DNA from: Candidatus Latescibacterota bacterium
GTDB taxonomy: Bacteria; Latescibacterota; UBA2968; SICM01
Length of the DNA stretch: 35,013 nt
NCBI GenBank assembly: GCA_009694805.1
Contig: SICM01000028.1
Location: forward strand, 1-35,013
Reading direction: 5' to 3'
Shown piece after piece: positions 1 to 7,436 of this stretch; positions within the stretch are counted from its first letter, which is position 1; every line of letters begins with the position of its first letter. A model generated the notes under the pieces. The model searched no databases, was not told the DNA's origin, and was given only the letters and a program-made list of their open reading frames with translations. The translations under genes were made by a program, and so were the position numbers.

Positions 1-2
1 GG

Positions 3-98
3 TGGGTAGGGGATGAAGTGACTACCGATTTGATCCGCAAGTACATTACCTATCATCAGCACCAGAGCAGTAATATGCAGTTAGAGCTGCCGTTTTAG
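3..98 (+). pseudogene. C-terminal end of an IS200-like (Y1, REP-associated) transposase, cut by the window edge
   Basis: Frame 3 is open from the window edge to the TAG at 96-98 and encodes 31 residues ending in QLELPF. The pattern 'G(D/E)VTTDLIRKYI..HQ...QLEL.F' resembles the usual tail of small HUH (Y1) transposases of the IS200/IS605 and REP-associated (RAYT) group, which often end in a RKYI helix followed by QL.LF. A perfect GC-rich hairpin lies 18 bases after the stop, as expected for the right end of such an element. The catalytic HUH and Tyr motifs would lie upstream, outside the window, so intactness cannot be judged. The call rests on a short tail plus the hairpin. Confidence 0.5.
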
Positions 99-2365
99 GG
101 GTTTTGGGTTTTAATGCCCCGCAGCTCTGCTGCGGGGTTCTTTACTGCAAACGAGGCGCCAAGCAGCACGGACCCGAACGACAGCCGCGAGGCCGACATC
201 GCGGCCCGCGGGGAGGCCGCCGAGCCGGTCAGGGCCACGGTGATGTTCCCCTCGTCCGGGTCGTCACTCAACAGCCTCAACGTCGCCGAGGTCACGCCGA
301 GGACCCTGGGCGTGAAGAGGATGGTCACCCGGAGTTTGGCCCCTGCCGGGATGACGATGGAGTCGGGCTGGGCCACGAACTGCGAGTCGGACGCTGAGAT
401 CTTTCGTACGGTGAGGTCGGAGGTGCCCAGGTTGGAGATCAGAAGCGTGGAGACCGCCGGACCGCCGAGGGCCACCCGGCCAAATGACAGGGACGGGGGG
501 ACGTCGATGTCGGGCTGCGCCCCCGTGCCGGACAGGTTGAGCGACACGAACCCCTTGGTCGGGTCGTTGCTCGTCGTGAGGGTCAATGTCCCGGACTGCG
601 GTCCGGAGGCCACGGGCGCGAAGGTGACGGCCACGAGGAGGCTGTCCCCCGCGTTGAGGGCGTAGGGACCCGGCGGCTGGACTCTGAACTGCGCGTTGCT
701 CGCGGTGATCGTGTTGATGAACAGGGGGGCGGTCCCGGCGTTCGTGACGGCCACGGTGAGCCTTCTAGACTGTCCAACCACGACATTGCCAAAGGTCAGG
801 CCGGCGGAGGAGACCCGGAGGTCGGGCCTGGGGCCGGCCACGAACAGGTAGCCCTTTCCGGCGTCGATGCGTCCCCCGGGGTCCGCGCCGGGGGCACCCG
901 CGACCAGGTCCGCGAACCCGTCCCCGTTGAGGTCCCCGGCGGTCACGGACTGTCCGGTCCGGTCGCTCGACCCGGTGCTGGGGAGGTAGCCGCTGGCCCC
1001 CACGATCCGGCTGACCATCGCCGGGCCGGCGCTCAGGTCGATGACCGGGGGCAGGGTAGCCCGGCCGGAGATCACGAAGACCTTGCCCGGGGTCTCACTC
1101 TCCCGGTCGTCCGTCAGGAACGATCCGGGTGCGCCCAGGATCACCTCGCCAAATCCGTCCCTGTTCAGGTCGCCGACGGCCACGGACTGGCCCCCGAGGT
1201 CGTTGGCTCGCTCCCCCAGGATGCGGGTGACGCCCGCCGGGGCGCCGTTCAGGTCCACCTCGGAGATCGTCGTCCCTGCCTTCCCATAGATGACATAGAC
1301 CGCCCCTGCGTTGAACCCGCCCAGGGGGTCTGCCAGCCGCGCGCCGACGGCCAGGTCTCCGATCCCGTCCCCGTTGACATCGCCCACGGCCACGGCGCTG
1401 CCCGCCCGGTCCCTGGGCCTGTCCCCCATCACCCGGCTGACTCCGGCGGGGCTGGCCCCCAGTTCGAGCCGGGCCGGGAGGGGAGTAGAGCGACCTGCGA
1501 TGACATAGACGATGCCTGCAGCGGGTCCGCCCACGGGCGTCGCATCCGGCGCCCCGAGGATGACCTCGTCCAGGCCGTCCCGGTTGAGGTCCCCGACGCC
1601 AGCGGCGCCGCCGAGCCCATCCCCGGATGCCCCGCCGGAGATGCGCACCGGCCCGGTCAGCGTCCCCCCACCGTAGTAGAGGTAGGCCTGCCCCGCATTC
1701 GTCCGTCCGCCGGGGTCCGCGCCCGGCGCGCCGGCGATCAGGTCCGCAAAGCCGTCTCCATTGGCGTTCCCTGCGGCCACGGCCCTGCCGAACCCGTCTC
1801 CGGTGGCCTCTCCCTCCAGCCTCACCACCCCGTTGTCCCTCATCGCCAGGTCCATCTTCTGAGGGAGGCTGCCGGTCCGTCCGTGGATGACGAAGACCGA
1901 TCCTGCCCCGGCCTTTCCGCCCGGCGAGGCGTCAGGCGCACCGATGATCAGGTCCGCAAAGCCGTCCCCGTTCAGGTCCCCCACGGCCACGGAGGCCCCC
2001 AGGCTCCCCCCTGCCTCGCTGCCCACGATCTCCGTGGCGCTGAGGGATCCATCTGTGAAGTCGATCGTGGATGGGGGGCTGCCGGACCGGCCATAGACGA
2101 CGTAGACCGCGCCCGCCCGGGTCCTGCCGTTCGCGTTCGTCCCTGGCGCACCGATGATCAGGTCCGCGAAGCCGTCCCGATTGACGTCTCCTGTGGCCAC
2201 GGCCTCCCCCATCCCCGCGCCCTGAGAGGCCCCGGAGACGACCATATCCGCGTCCTCCTGGCTCAGGTTTACGGTACTGCGCACCTGGGCCGGGGCGGGT
2301 TCCACGCCTGCCATCAGAGTGGCCAGTAACGCCGTATAGAACAGACGGATTCGCCTGAAGCGCAT
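95..2365 (-). CDS. Secreted FG-GAP seven-bladed propeller protein with HYDIN/ASPM-type domains, C-terminus truncated
   Basis: A 756-residue product. It starts with a signal peptide (MRFRRIRLFYTALLATLMAG, then a cleavage region near PAPAQ). Seven FG-GAP/integrin-alpha repeats follow, each with a calcium-binding GD(V/L)N.DG..(D/E)(L/V)..GAP core, enough for one seven-bladed beta-propeller. Two Ig-like ASPM/SPD-2/HYDIN domains (about 515-615 and 617-715; 'L.FG.V..G') come next. A third begins near 725 (LSFGSVLLGAS) but ends within about 20 residues. The last 18 codons run through the hairpin and the stop overlaps the transposase end, so the original C-terminus, possibly with a sorting signal, is probably lost. 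GAGGAT lies just upstream of the ATG. Likely a cell-surface or extracellular adhesion or binding protein; no enzymatic motif is seen. Confidence 0.85.
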   Translation of the reverse strand: MRFRRIRLFYTALLATLMAGVEPAPAQVRSTVNLSQEDADMVVSGASQGAGMGEAVATGDVNRDGFADLIIGAPGTNANGRTRAGAVYVVYGRSGSPPSTIDFTDGSLSATEIVGSEAGGSLGASVAVGDLNGDGFADLIIGAPDASPGGKAGAGSVFVIHGRTGSLPQKMDLAMRDNGVVRLEGEATGDGFGRAVAAGNANGDGFADLIAGAPGADPGGRTNAGQAYLYYGGGTLTGPVRISGGASGDGLGGAAGVGDLNRDGLDEVILGAPDATPVGGPAAGIVYVIAGRSTPLPARLELGASPAGVSRVMGDRPRDRAGSAVAVGDVNGDGIGDLAVGARLADPLGGFNAGAVYVIYGKAGTTISEVDLNGAPAGVTRILGERANDLGGQSVAVGDLNRDGFGEVILGAPGSFLTDDRESETPGKVFVISGRATLPPVIDLSAGPAMVSRIVGASGYLPSTGSSDRTGQSVTAGDLNGDGFADLVAGAPGADPGGRIDAGKGYLFVAGPRPDLRVSSAGLTFGNVVVGQSRRLTVAVTNAGTAPLFINTITASNAQFRVQPPGPYALNAGDSLLVAVTFAPVASGPQSGTLTLTTSNDPTKGFVSLNLSGTGAQPDIDVPPSLSFGRVALGGPAVSTLLISNLGTSDLTVRKISASDSQFVAQPDSIVIPAGAKLRVTILFTPRVLGVTSATLRLLSDDPDEGNITVALTGSAASPRAAMSASRLSFGSVLLGASFAVKNPAAELRGIKTQNP
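117..137. repeat. Perfect 9-bp stem, 3-nt loop hairpin (REP/IS200 right-end type)
   Basis: CCCCGCAGC at 117-125 pairs perfectly with GCTGCGGGG at 129-137 around the loop TCT. On the plus strand it is followed by TTCTTT, so it could also act as a Rho-independent terminator for the transposase. It lies between the transposase stop (98) and the point near 150 where the FG-GAP protein loses family resemblance, which fits a mobile-element end. Confidence 0.65.
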
Positions 2366-2489
2366 TGAAATATCCTCGGAAAGAACAGCGGTCAGCCTTG
2401 CGCCATGAGCTTTTGAAGAGAGGGAGAAGGGGAGGACGGAGAGAGGGAGATTCCCCGCCCCCCCGCTTCTCCGGGGCGCCGGTCCTTGT

Positions 2490-2516
2490 TTGACAGGGGC
2501 CAGACCCCAATGTCAA
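2490..2516. repeat. Palindrome TTGACA-GGGG...CCCC-AA-TGTCAA
   Basis: TTGACA at 2490-2495 is the exact reverse complement of TGTCAA at 2511-2516. Inside, GGGG (2496-2499) pairs with CCCC (2505-2508) around CCAGA, with two unpaired A's. It lies about 125 bases upstream of the FG-GAP start, so it could be an operator. A 'GGGGYCAGACCCC' core also resembles palindromes I associate with REP-type elements, which would fit the transposase tail at the window start. Role unproven. Confidence 0.5.
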
Positions 2517-2640
2517 TAACAAATACAATTACAATATTAGGAATGGGGAGTGTTCGGGCGAACCCCGTCTGCAAGGGGGGCAGACGGTCACACGACCGGC
2601 AAGGGGATGGCGCCGGGGAAAAAGGCCGCTCAAAAAGCTT

Positions 2641-2693
2641 TCAGCGTTCAGCAATCTGAAAAATCGACATCAGGGTCTGTGGCTGACCGCTGA
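2641..2693. repeat. Imperfect inverted repeat (11 of 12)
   Basis: TCAGCGTTCAGC at 2641-2652 and GCTGACCGCTGA at 2682-2693 are reverse complements at 11 of 12 positions, separated by 29 bases. Further GCTGA/GATCGCTG-like words follow to about 2713. This looks like an intergenic repeat of unknown role; no T-run marks it as a terminator. Confidence 0.4.
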
Positions 2694-2921
2694 CGGCGGA
2701 TCGCTGGTCGCTAAACAAAAAATTATTTGAAAATAAAGGGAATAAGCAAGGGGAGCGATGAAATCGTAGGGAGACGTTCTGCATTGCCCCTGTGGCTGAG
2801 GCAGGTGATGCTCAGACGGTGAGCCGGGCGGGGAACCCATCCCATCCATCTGATTGCGAACACGTCAAAGATAAGCAATGGACATCGTTATGTCAAGGAG
2901 TTTATATATTCCTTTAAGGAA

Positions 2922-3020
2922 ATGGCTCATGCGGAATGGGCGGACCCCCTGCTGTGCGCCACCCAGCACAAGGACAGGGAGATGATGAAGCTCCTCGCCC
3001 GGCACGGCGCGACTGGCTGA
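2922..3020 (+). pseudogene. Short ankyrin-repeat-like remnant (32 codons)
   Basis: ATG 2922 to TGA 3018-3020 encodes 32 residues containing DPLLCATQHKDREMMKLLAR followed by HGA, which follows the ankyrin consensus (TPLH.A...G....V..LL..GA) over one repeat. The frame is open back to 2823 without another obvious start. AAGGA sits directly against the ATG, too close for a normal ribosome site. A strong terminator lies 54 bases downstream, so this may be the 3' end of a decayed ankyrin gene, or a microprotein. Confidence 0.35.
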
Positions 3021-3073
3021 AGGCACGGGGCGCGCCGGCGTGACGAGGTCGCGCCCATTCCCTCTCATGGACA

Positions 3074-3110
3074 CAGAACCCCCACGCCCTGCGCGGGGGT
3101 TCTGCTTTTT
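3074..3110 (+). terminator. Strong Rho-independent terminator
   Basis: CAGAACCCCC (3074-3083) pairs perfectly with GGGGGTTCTG (3095-3104); inside, CGC/GCG can extend the stem around CCT. The stem is followed by CTTTTT (3105-3110) on the plus strand. It would end a transcript through the ankyrin-like remnant and insulate the promoter at 3184. Confidence 0.8.
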
Positions 3111-3183
3111 GTATATTATGGGATGGGATCACGACCCCTTCCCGGCCCCCAGCCTCCCGTCTCAAGTCTCCCGTTTTTAGGGG

Positions 3184-3212
3184 TTGACAAACTCCGGGGC
3201 ACGGGGTATAAT
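3184..3212 (+). promoter_or_regulatory. Near-perfect sigma70-type promoter for the MqnA/MqnD-family operon
   Basis: The -35 box TTGACA (3184-3189) and -10 box TATAAT (3207-3212) both match consensus exactly, with a 17-base spacer. Transcription should start near 3219, giving a leader of about 75 bases before the ATG at 3294. It lies just after a terminator and is the strongest promoter recognised in the window. Confidence 0.85.
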
Positions 3213-3293
3213 ACAGGGCTGCAAAAAAGGGGAAAGGCAGGTGTGGAACAGGAAATCAGGAAATTAAAATTGCCATGAAGTGAGAGACCCCGT

Positions 3294-4130
3294 ATGTCCA
3301 AACAGACCATCCAGCTCGGTCACAGCCCGGATTCTGACGATGCCTTCATGTTCTACGCCCTCGCCAAAGGGTTGATCGACGCGGGTGAATTCGAGTTCGT
3401 CCACATCCTGCAGGACATCGAGACGCTCAACCGGCGGGCCATGCAGGGCGAACTGGAGGTGACCGCCGTGTCCATCCACGCCTGCGCTCACGTCCTGGAC
3501 CGGTACGCCCTGATGCCGTGCGGGGCAAGCATGGGGGACGGATACGGCCCGATGGTGGTCGCCCGGACGCCGATGACCCTGGACGACCTGCGCGGGCGGC
3601 GGATCGCCATCCCCGGCACGATGACGAGCGCGTACCTGGCCCTGCGGCTGTGCCTCGGGGACTTCGCGTACGACGTGGTCCCGTTCGATCGCATCCTGGA
3701 GGCGGTGACGGAGGGGAAGGCGGAGGCGGGGCTGCTCATCCACGAGGGGCAGTTGACCTACGCCCGCGAGGGGTGCCACCTCGTCACGGACCTGGGCGTC
3801 TGGTGGAAGGCGGAGACGGGCCTGCCGCTGCCGCTGGGCGGAAACGTCATCCGCAAGGACCTGGGCGCCGAGAAGGTCCGCCGGATCACCGACATCGTTC
3901 GGCAGAGCGTGGCCTACGGCCTGGACCACCGGGAGCAGGCGCTCGACCATGCCCTCGGGTATGCGCGGGGCATGGACCGGGGCCTGGCGGACCGGTTCGT
4001 GGGGATGTATGTCAATGACATGACGCTGGACTATGGACCGCGCGGCCGGCAGGCCGTGGAGCTGTTCCTTCGGCGGGGGTATGAGGCGGGGATCATCCCG
4101 AAGCCGGCGGCGCTGGAGTTTGTGGAATAA
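3294..4130 (+). CDS. mqnD: MqnA/MqnD-family menaquinone (futalosine pathway) enzyme, probably 1,4-dihydroxy-6-naphthoate synthase
   Basis: A 278-residue cytosolic protein, normal length for the family. The N-terminus carries HSPDSDDAFMFYAL (residues 9-22), the form of the periplasmic-binding-protein-like fold seen in MqnA/MqnD proteins (typical MqnD: SPCPNDTF.FYAL). A central 'LRGRRIAIPGT..SAYL' and 'GLLIHEGQLTY' also match the family. MqnD turns cyclic dehypoxanthine futalosine into 1,4-dihydroxy-6-naphthoate; MqnA dehydrates chorismate. The N-terminal motif favours MqnD, but the DSDD variant means another substrate in this family is possible. It is the first gene after the promoter at 3184; no other mqn gene is nearby. 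Its stop overlaps the HAD start by one base (TAATG). Confidence 0.7.
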   Translation: MSKQTIQLGHSPDSDDAFMFYALAKGLIDAGEFEFVHILQDIETLNRRAMQGELEVTAVSIHACAHVLDRYALMPCGASMGDGYGPMVVARTPMTLDDLRGRRIAIPGTMTSAYLALRLCLGDFAYDVVPFDRILEAVTEGKAEAGLLIHEGQLTYAREGCHLVTDLGVWWKAETGLPLPLGGNVIRKDLGAEKVRRITDIVRQSVAYGLDHREQALDHALGYARGMDRGLADRFVGMYVNDMTLDYGPRGRQAVELFLRRGYEAGIIPKPAALEFVE

Positions 4131-4819
4131 TGCTGCGAGCGATTCTATTCGATTTCGACGGGGTGATCGCGGACAGCGAACCGGCGCACCTGCGGGCGTT
4201 TCAGGATGCCGTGGCGGCCGAGGGGATCGCGCTGGACGAGGAGACCTATTACAATCACTACATCGGCCTACCTGACCGGGCCTGCCTCCGGGCCATCCTG
4301 GGGGACGCCGGGAAGGGCGTGACGGAGGAGGCTTTCGAGGCCCTCTTCCGCCACAAGTCGGCCCGGTATCTGGACACCCTCCGCGAGGGCGCGGTCGTGA
4401 TGCCCGGGGCGGCGGAATTCATCCATCGGGCGTCGGCCCGTTACCCCCTGGCCATCGCCTCGGGTGCGCTCCGGAATGAGATCGAACTCGTCCTGGATCA
4501 GGCGGATCTCCGGGCCTGCTTCGTGGACATCGTCAGCGCGGAGGATGTGCGCCTGGGCAAGCCCCACCCGGAGCCGTTCCTGGCGGCCCTGAGCTCCCTG
4601 AACCGGCGGATCGGCGCCTTTCCCCTGATTCCACCGGGCGAATGTCTCGTGGTGGAGGATGCCCTGCACGGCATCACCGCGGCCCACGAGGCAGGGATGA
4701 AATGTCTGGCCGTGGCCACCTCCTGTCCGATCTATCGCCTCGGCGCGGCGGATATGGTCGCGCCGAGCCTGGAGGGGGTTGCCCTCGGGCGGATAGAGGA
4801 TATGTTTTCCACTGCCTGA
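4130..4819 (+). CDS. HAD-superfamily phosphatase/phosphomutase, beta-phosphoglucomutase-like
   Basis: A 229-residue HAD subfamily IA protein. Motif I is DFDGV with nucleophile Asp8 and acid/base Asp10. The cap helix domain covers about 16-85, motif II is ASGA, motif III is the lysine in KPHPEP, and motif IV is VVEDA.HG. This set is typical of beta-phosphoglucomutase and small sugar-phosphate phosphatases. The start overlaps the previous stop by one base, so the pair is probably translationally coupled and shares the 3184 promoter. Substrate is not readable; a sugar phosphate fits the surrounding carbohydrate genes, while a menaquinone-pathway phosphatase is less likely. Confidence 0.8.
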   Translation: MLRAILFDFDGVIADSEPAHLRAFQDAVAAEGIALDEETYYNHYIGLPDRACLRAILGDAGKGVTEEAFEALFRHKSARYLDTLREGAVVMPGAAEFIHRASARYPLAIASGALRNEIELVLDQADLRACFVDIVSAEDVRLGKPHPEPFLAALSSLNRRIGAFPLIPPGECLVVEDALHGITAAHEAGMKCLAVATSCPIYRLGAADMVAPSLEGVALGRIEDMFSTA

Positions 4820-4855
4820 AACCCGGTGCATTTTTCATCTTCTCCTGAGGAAATC

Positions 4856-5623
4856 ATGAGTCTGGACGTTTTTAATCTCAGCGGCCGTGTGGCCATCGTC
4901 ACCGGCGCGAGCAAGGGCCTGGGACAGGCGATGGCCCTGGCCCTGGCGAAGGCCGGCGCGGACCTCCTTCTCACGAGCCGTCACCAGGCCGAGGTCGACG
5001 CTGTGGCGAAGGAGATCACCTCGGCGACGGGCCGAAAGGTGGTGGCCGTGGAGTCGGACGCCTCGAATCGCGCGGATGTGGAGGCGACGGTGGACCGGGC
5101 GCTCCAGGCGTTCGGCCAGGTCGACATCCTGGTCAACAATGCCGGGATCAACATCCGGGAGCCGGTCGTGGACCTGAAGGACGAGTCCTGGGAGCGGGTG
5201 ATCGGGATCAATCTGACCGGGCCGATGATGTACTGCCGGGCCGTGGGCCCGCACATGATCCAACGGCGGTACGGGCGCGTGATCAACGTGGCCTCCACGC
5301 TCGGGGCCATCTCCATCCCCCACCGGACCTCCTACGCCTCCAGCAAGGGCGGTCTCATCCAGTTGACGAAGACCGTCGCGCTGGAATGGGGCCCGCACAA
5401 CATCACGGTCAACGCCCTCTGCCCCGGCCCGTTCGAGACGCCGATCAACGCCGCCCTGATGAAGGACCCGGCGGCCTACCAGGCCTTCGTGGCCAAGGTC
5501 CCGATGGGGCGGTGGGGCCAGCCGGAGGAGCTGGCCGGGCCCGTGGTGTTTCTGGCCTCCGACGCCTCCAGTTTCATGACCGGCACAACGCTGTTCATAG
5601 ATGGGGGATGGACGGCGCAGTAA
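4856..5623 (+). CDS. SDR-family NAD(P) oxidoreductase, KduD/gluconate 5-dehydrogenase-like
   Basis: A 255-residue classical short-chain dehydrogenase. The nucleotide motif is TGASKGLG (residues 16-23), structural motif NNAG (94-97), catalytic Ser147, Tyr160 and Lys164 (SYASSK), and the C-terminus is FIDGGW. The start at 4856 is preferred over the in-frame ATG at 4826 because GAGGAAATC lies immediately before it and homologues begin with a short 'L.GRVAIVTG' lead. The segments resemble 2-dehydro-3-deoxy-D-gluconate 5-dehydrogenase and gluconate 5-dehydrogenase, which act after uronate lyases, so a role in uronate catabolism is plausible given the heparinase-like neighbours. It starts 36 bases after the HAD gene. 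Confidence 0.85.
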   Translation: MSLDVFNLSGRVAIVTGASKGLGQAMALALAKAGADLLLTSRHQAEVDAVAKEITSATGRKVVAVESDASNRADVEATVDRALQAFGQVDILVNNAGINIREPVVDLKDESWERVIGINLTGPMMYCRAVGPHMIQRRYGRVINVASTLGAISIPHRTSYASSKGGLIQLTKTVALEWGPHNITVNALCPGPFETPINAALMKDPAAYQAFVAKVPMGRWGQPEELAGPVVFLASDASSFMTGTTLFIDGGWTAQ

Positions 5624-5635
5624 AGAAGAAGCAGA

Positions 5636-5677
5636 TGCAAAATGCAAAATGCAAAATGCAAAATGTAAAATGTAAAA
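5636..5677. repeat. 7-bp tandem repeat (TGCAAAA x4, TGTAAAA x2)
   Basis: Six consecutive units: four TGCAAAA and two TGTAAAA. It fills the gap between two genes and ends three bases before the GGGAGG ribosome site of the next gene. Confidence 0.95.
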
Positions 5678-5689
5678 TAAGGGAGGCGC

Positions 5690-6874
5690 ATGGCCCGCGA
5701 GTATAACACGATCTACACCTATACGTGGGACCTGCACGATGAGGGCATCGACCGGGCGCTGGACCGGATTGCCGAGGCCGGCCTCACGAACATCTCCCTG
5801 GCCGTCAGTTACCACATCTCCACGTACTTCCTCCCCCACAACCCGAAGCGGAAGCTCTACTACGGCGAAGATGGGGCCGTGTACTTCCAGCCCGATCCGG
5901 GGCGCTATGACCGGACCCGGTTGCGGGCGCGGGTCAGCCATGTGGTGACCGGGCCGGACTACCTGCCGGTCCTCGTCGAAGGGTTGCGGAAGCGGGGGCT
6001 GGGGTTCACGGCGTGGATCGTCTACTTCTACAACCATCACATGGCCCGCACCTTCCCGGACTGCGCCAAGCAGGACGCCTTCGGGAACCCCTACCTGGCG
6101 CAGCTCTGCCCGGCCTGCCCGGACGTGCGGGAATACGTGCTGGCGCTCACGGATGACGTGGTGGGGAACTACCGGCCCGATGGGGTGTACATCGAGTCCC
6201 TGAGCTACCTCCGGTTCAACTACGGATTCATGAACCCGAAGGTGTTCGCGGAGATTCCACCCCGCCTCCAGTTTCTGATGGGGCTCTGTTTCTGCCCCTC
6301 CTGCACGGAGGCAGCCTCGCGCGCTGGGATGGACGGGGACGCGTTTCGCGCCGAGGTGGCGGCCCTCCTGGAGCGTGAGCTGGCGAAGGTCCCCGGCCCG
6401 GCGGAGCAGATGCCCGTGGACGACGAATTTCTGGATACGGCACTGGGAGGGAAGCTCCGGAAATATCTGGATGTCCGGACGGAGACGGCCTCCTCCCTAT
6501 TCGAGGCGGTCGTGGGCAAGGCTCGGTCGTACGGCAACGTCCGGGCGGAGACCGCCCTGCTCTCGAAGACCGGACAGGCTTTCAGCGGCCTCGATGCGGC
6601 CCGGCTCCTGCCGCTGATCGATGTGGTCTCGACCGGCATCCCGGACCAACGGGCTGACATCGCGCCGGCGCTCCAGAAGCACCGGGCGGTTCTGGCAGGC
6701 GAGACACGATTGCTGGGCAACATCGGCCCGGCGGACATGTTCCCGGAGGTCCTGTCGGACAAGATCGGCGGGATGCGGGAGGCCGGGGGGGATGGGTTCA
6801 CGTTCTACAACTACGGCCTCGTGCGGGAACAGCAGATCCGGTGGGTCGGCGAGGCGCTGAAGGAAAAGCGTTGA
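5690..6874 (+). CDS. Hypothetical TIM-barrel protein, putative glycoside hydrolase-like
   Basis: A 394-residue protein with no signal peptide. GGGAGG lies a few bases before the ATG. The sequence reads like a (beta/alpha)8 glycosidase-type barrel: 'GLTNISLAVSYH', 'GLGFTAWIVYFYNHHMA', 'YRPDGVYIESLSYL', 'GGDGFTFYNYGL' look like successive strands with active-site acidic and aromatic residues (for example D and E in PDGVYIES). Cysteine pairs in CPACPDV and CFCPSC resemble metal-binding or structural knuckles found in putative planctomycete-type glycosidases. I recognise the fold style but not a named family. It lies between an SDR and a cupin, consistent with carbohydrate metabolism. Catalytic residues are guesses. 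Confidence 0.6.
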   Translation: MAREYNTIYTYTWDLHDEGIDRALDRIAEAGLTNISLAVSYHISTYFLPHNPKRKLYYGEDGAVYFQPDPGRYDRTRLRARVSHVVTGPDYLPVLVEGLRKRGLGFTAWIVYFYNHHMARTFPDCAKQDAFGNPYLAQLCPACPDVREYVLALTDDVVGNYRPDGVYIESLSYLRFNYGFMNPKVFAEIPPRLQFLMGLCFCPSCTEAASRAGMDGDAFRAEVAALLERELAKVPGPAEQMPVDDEFLDTALGGKLRKYLDVRTETASSLFEAVVGKARSYGNVRAETALLSKTGQAFSGLDAARLLPLIDVVSTGIPDQRADIAPALQKHRAVLAGETRLLGNIGPADMFPEVLSDKIGGMREAGGDGFTFYNYGLVREQQIRWVGEALKEKR

Positions 6875-6925
6875 ACCGCCGAGCCCTCAAGATGGTCTTG
6901 GTTCCAAAGGGAATCTGATCTTCCT

Positions 6926-7318
6926 ATGCCTGTCATACGTACCAGCGAACGCTCCTTGAGCGCACAGAACCGGCCCGAATGGAGCCGCGCGACGAGCGCC
7001 GGGGTGTTCCGGGTCCCGGCGCAGGGCGGGCGTTTCGACCGGCACTACCACGACTGCGACGAGTACTGGCTGATCTTCAGGGGCAAGGGCAGGGTCTACA
7101 GTGAAGGGCAGACCTATTACGTAAAACCTGGCGACATCGTCTGCACAAAGGCCGGCGACGAGCACGACGTGCTGGAGGTCTACGAGGACCTGGAGGCGTT
7201 CTGGTTCGAGGACGCCACGCCGCCGGGGGGACGCATCGGGCACCTGCACCGCGATCCGGAGCTGCGCTCAGGCCACGCCGTGCCTGGTCTGCCGACGCCG
7301 AACGATTTTCCCCATTAG
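6926..7318 (+). CDS. Small metal-binding cupin
   Basis: A 130-residue single-domain cupin. Motif 1 supplies His40, His42 and Glu46 (HYHDCDEYW); motif 2 is PGD (68-70) with His80, giving the usual three-His/one-Glu metal site. Such small cupins act as sugar or sugar-acid isomerases, lyases or dioxygenases; the substrate cannot be told from sequence. Only a weak AAGGG about 15 bases upstream precedes the ATG. It lies 51 bases after the TIM-barrel gene and is followed by a long non-coding gap. Confidence 0.75.
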   Translation: MPVIRTSERSLSAQNRPEWSRATSAGVFRVPAQGGRFDRHYHDCDEYWLIFRGKGRVYSEGQTYYVKPGDIVCTKAGDEHDVLEVYEDLEAFWFEDATPPGGRIGHLHRDPELRSGHAVPGLPTPNDFPH

Positions 7319-7340
7319 AGTCCGTCTCAGCGGCCCTTTT

Positions 7341-7365
7341 GCCACTTTCTTTAGAAGAAAGTGGC
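7341..7365. repeat. 11-bp hairpin upstream of structured repeat copy 1
   Basis: GCCACTTTCTT (7341-7351) pairs with AAGAAAGTGGC (7355-7365) around TAG. It is followed by GCAAAGAA. A related hairpin with the same position relative to the 105-nt element occurs at 15978-16009. It may also terminate cupin transcription, although no clear T-run follows. Confidence 0.8.
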
Positions 7366-7436
7366 GCAAAGAATCGCCCTCATGCCACCCAGCCTAACGC
7401 TCCTAACCGTCGCGTTCCACCGCCCTGGGCGGGCTG

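Larger units (their letters stand above)
2366..3183. other. Gene-poor stretch with palindromes and a gene remnant
   Basis: About 820 bases between the divergently placed FG-GAP gene and the mqn-family promoter, more A+T-rich in patches than the surroundings. It holds a TTGACA/TGTCAA palindrome (2490-2516), an imperfect inverted repeat (2641-2693), a short ankyrin-like open frame (2922-3020) and a strong plus-strand terminator (3074-3110). No complete conventional gene was found on either strand. Mixed repeats and a gene remnant suggest an eroded region. Confidence 0.6.

Noticed and set aside
2490-2516. TTGACA in the palindrome read as a promoter
   Set aside because: No acceptable -10 box lies 16-18 bases downstream on either strand.
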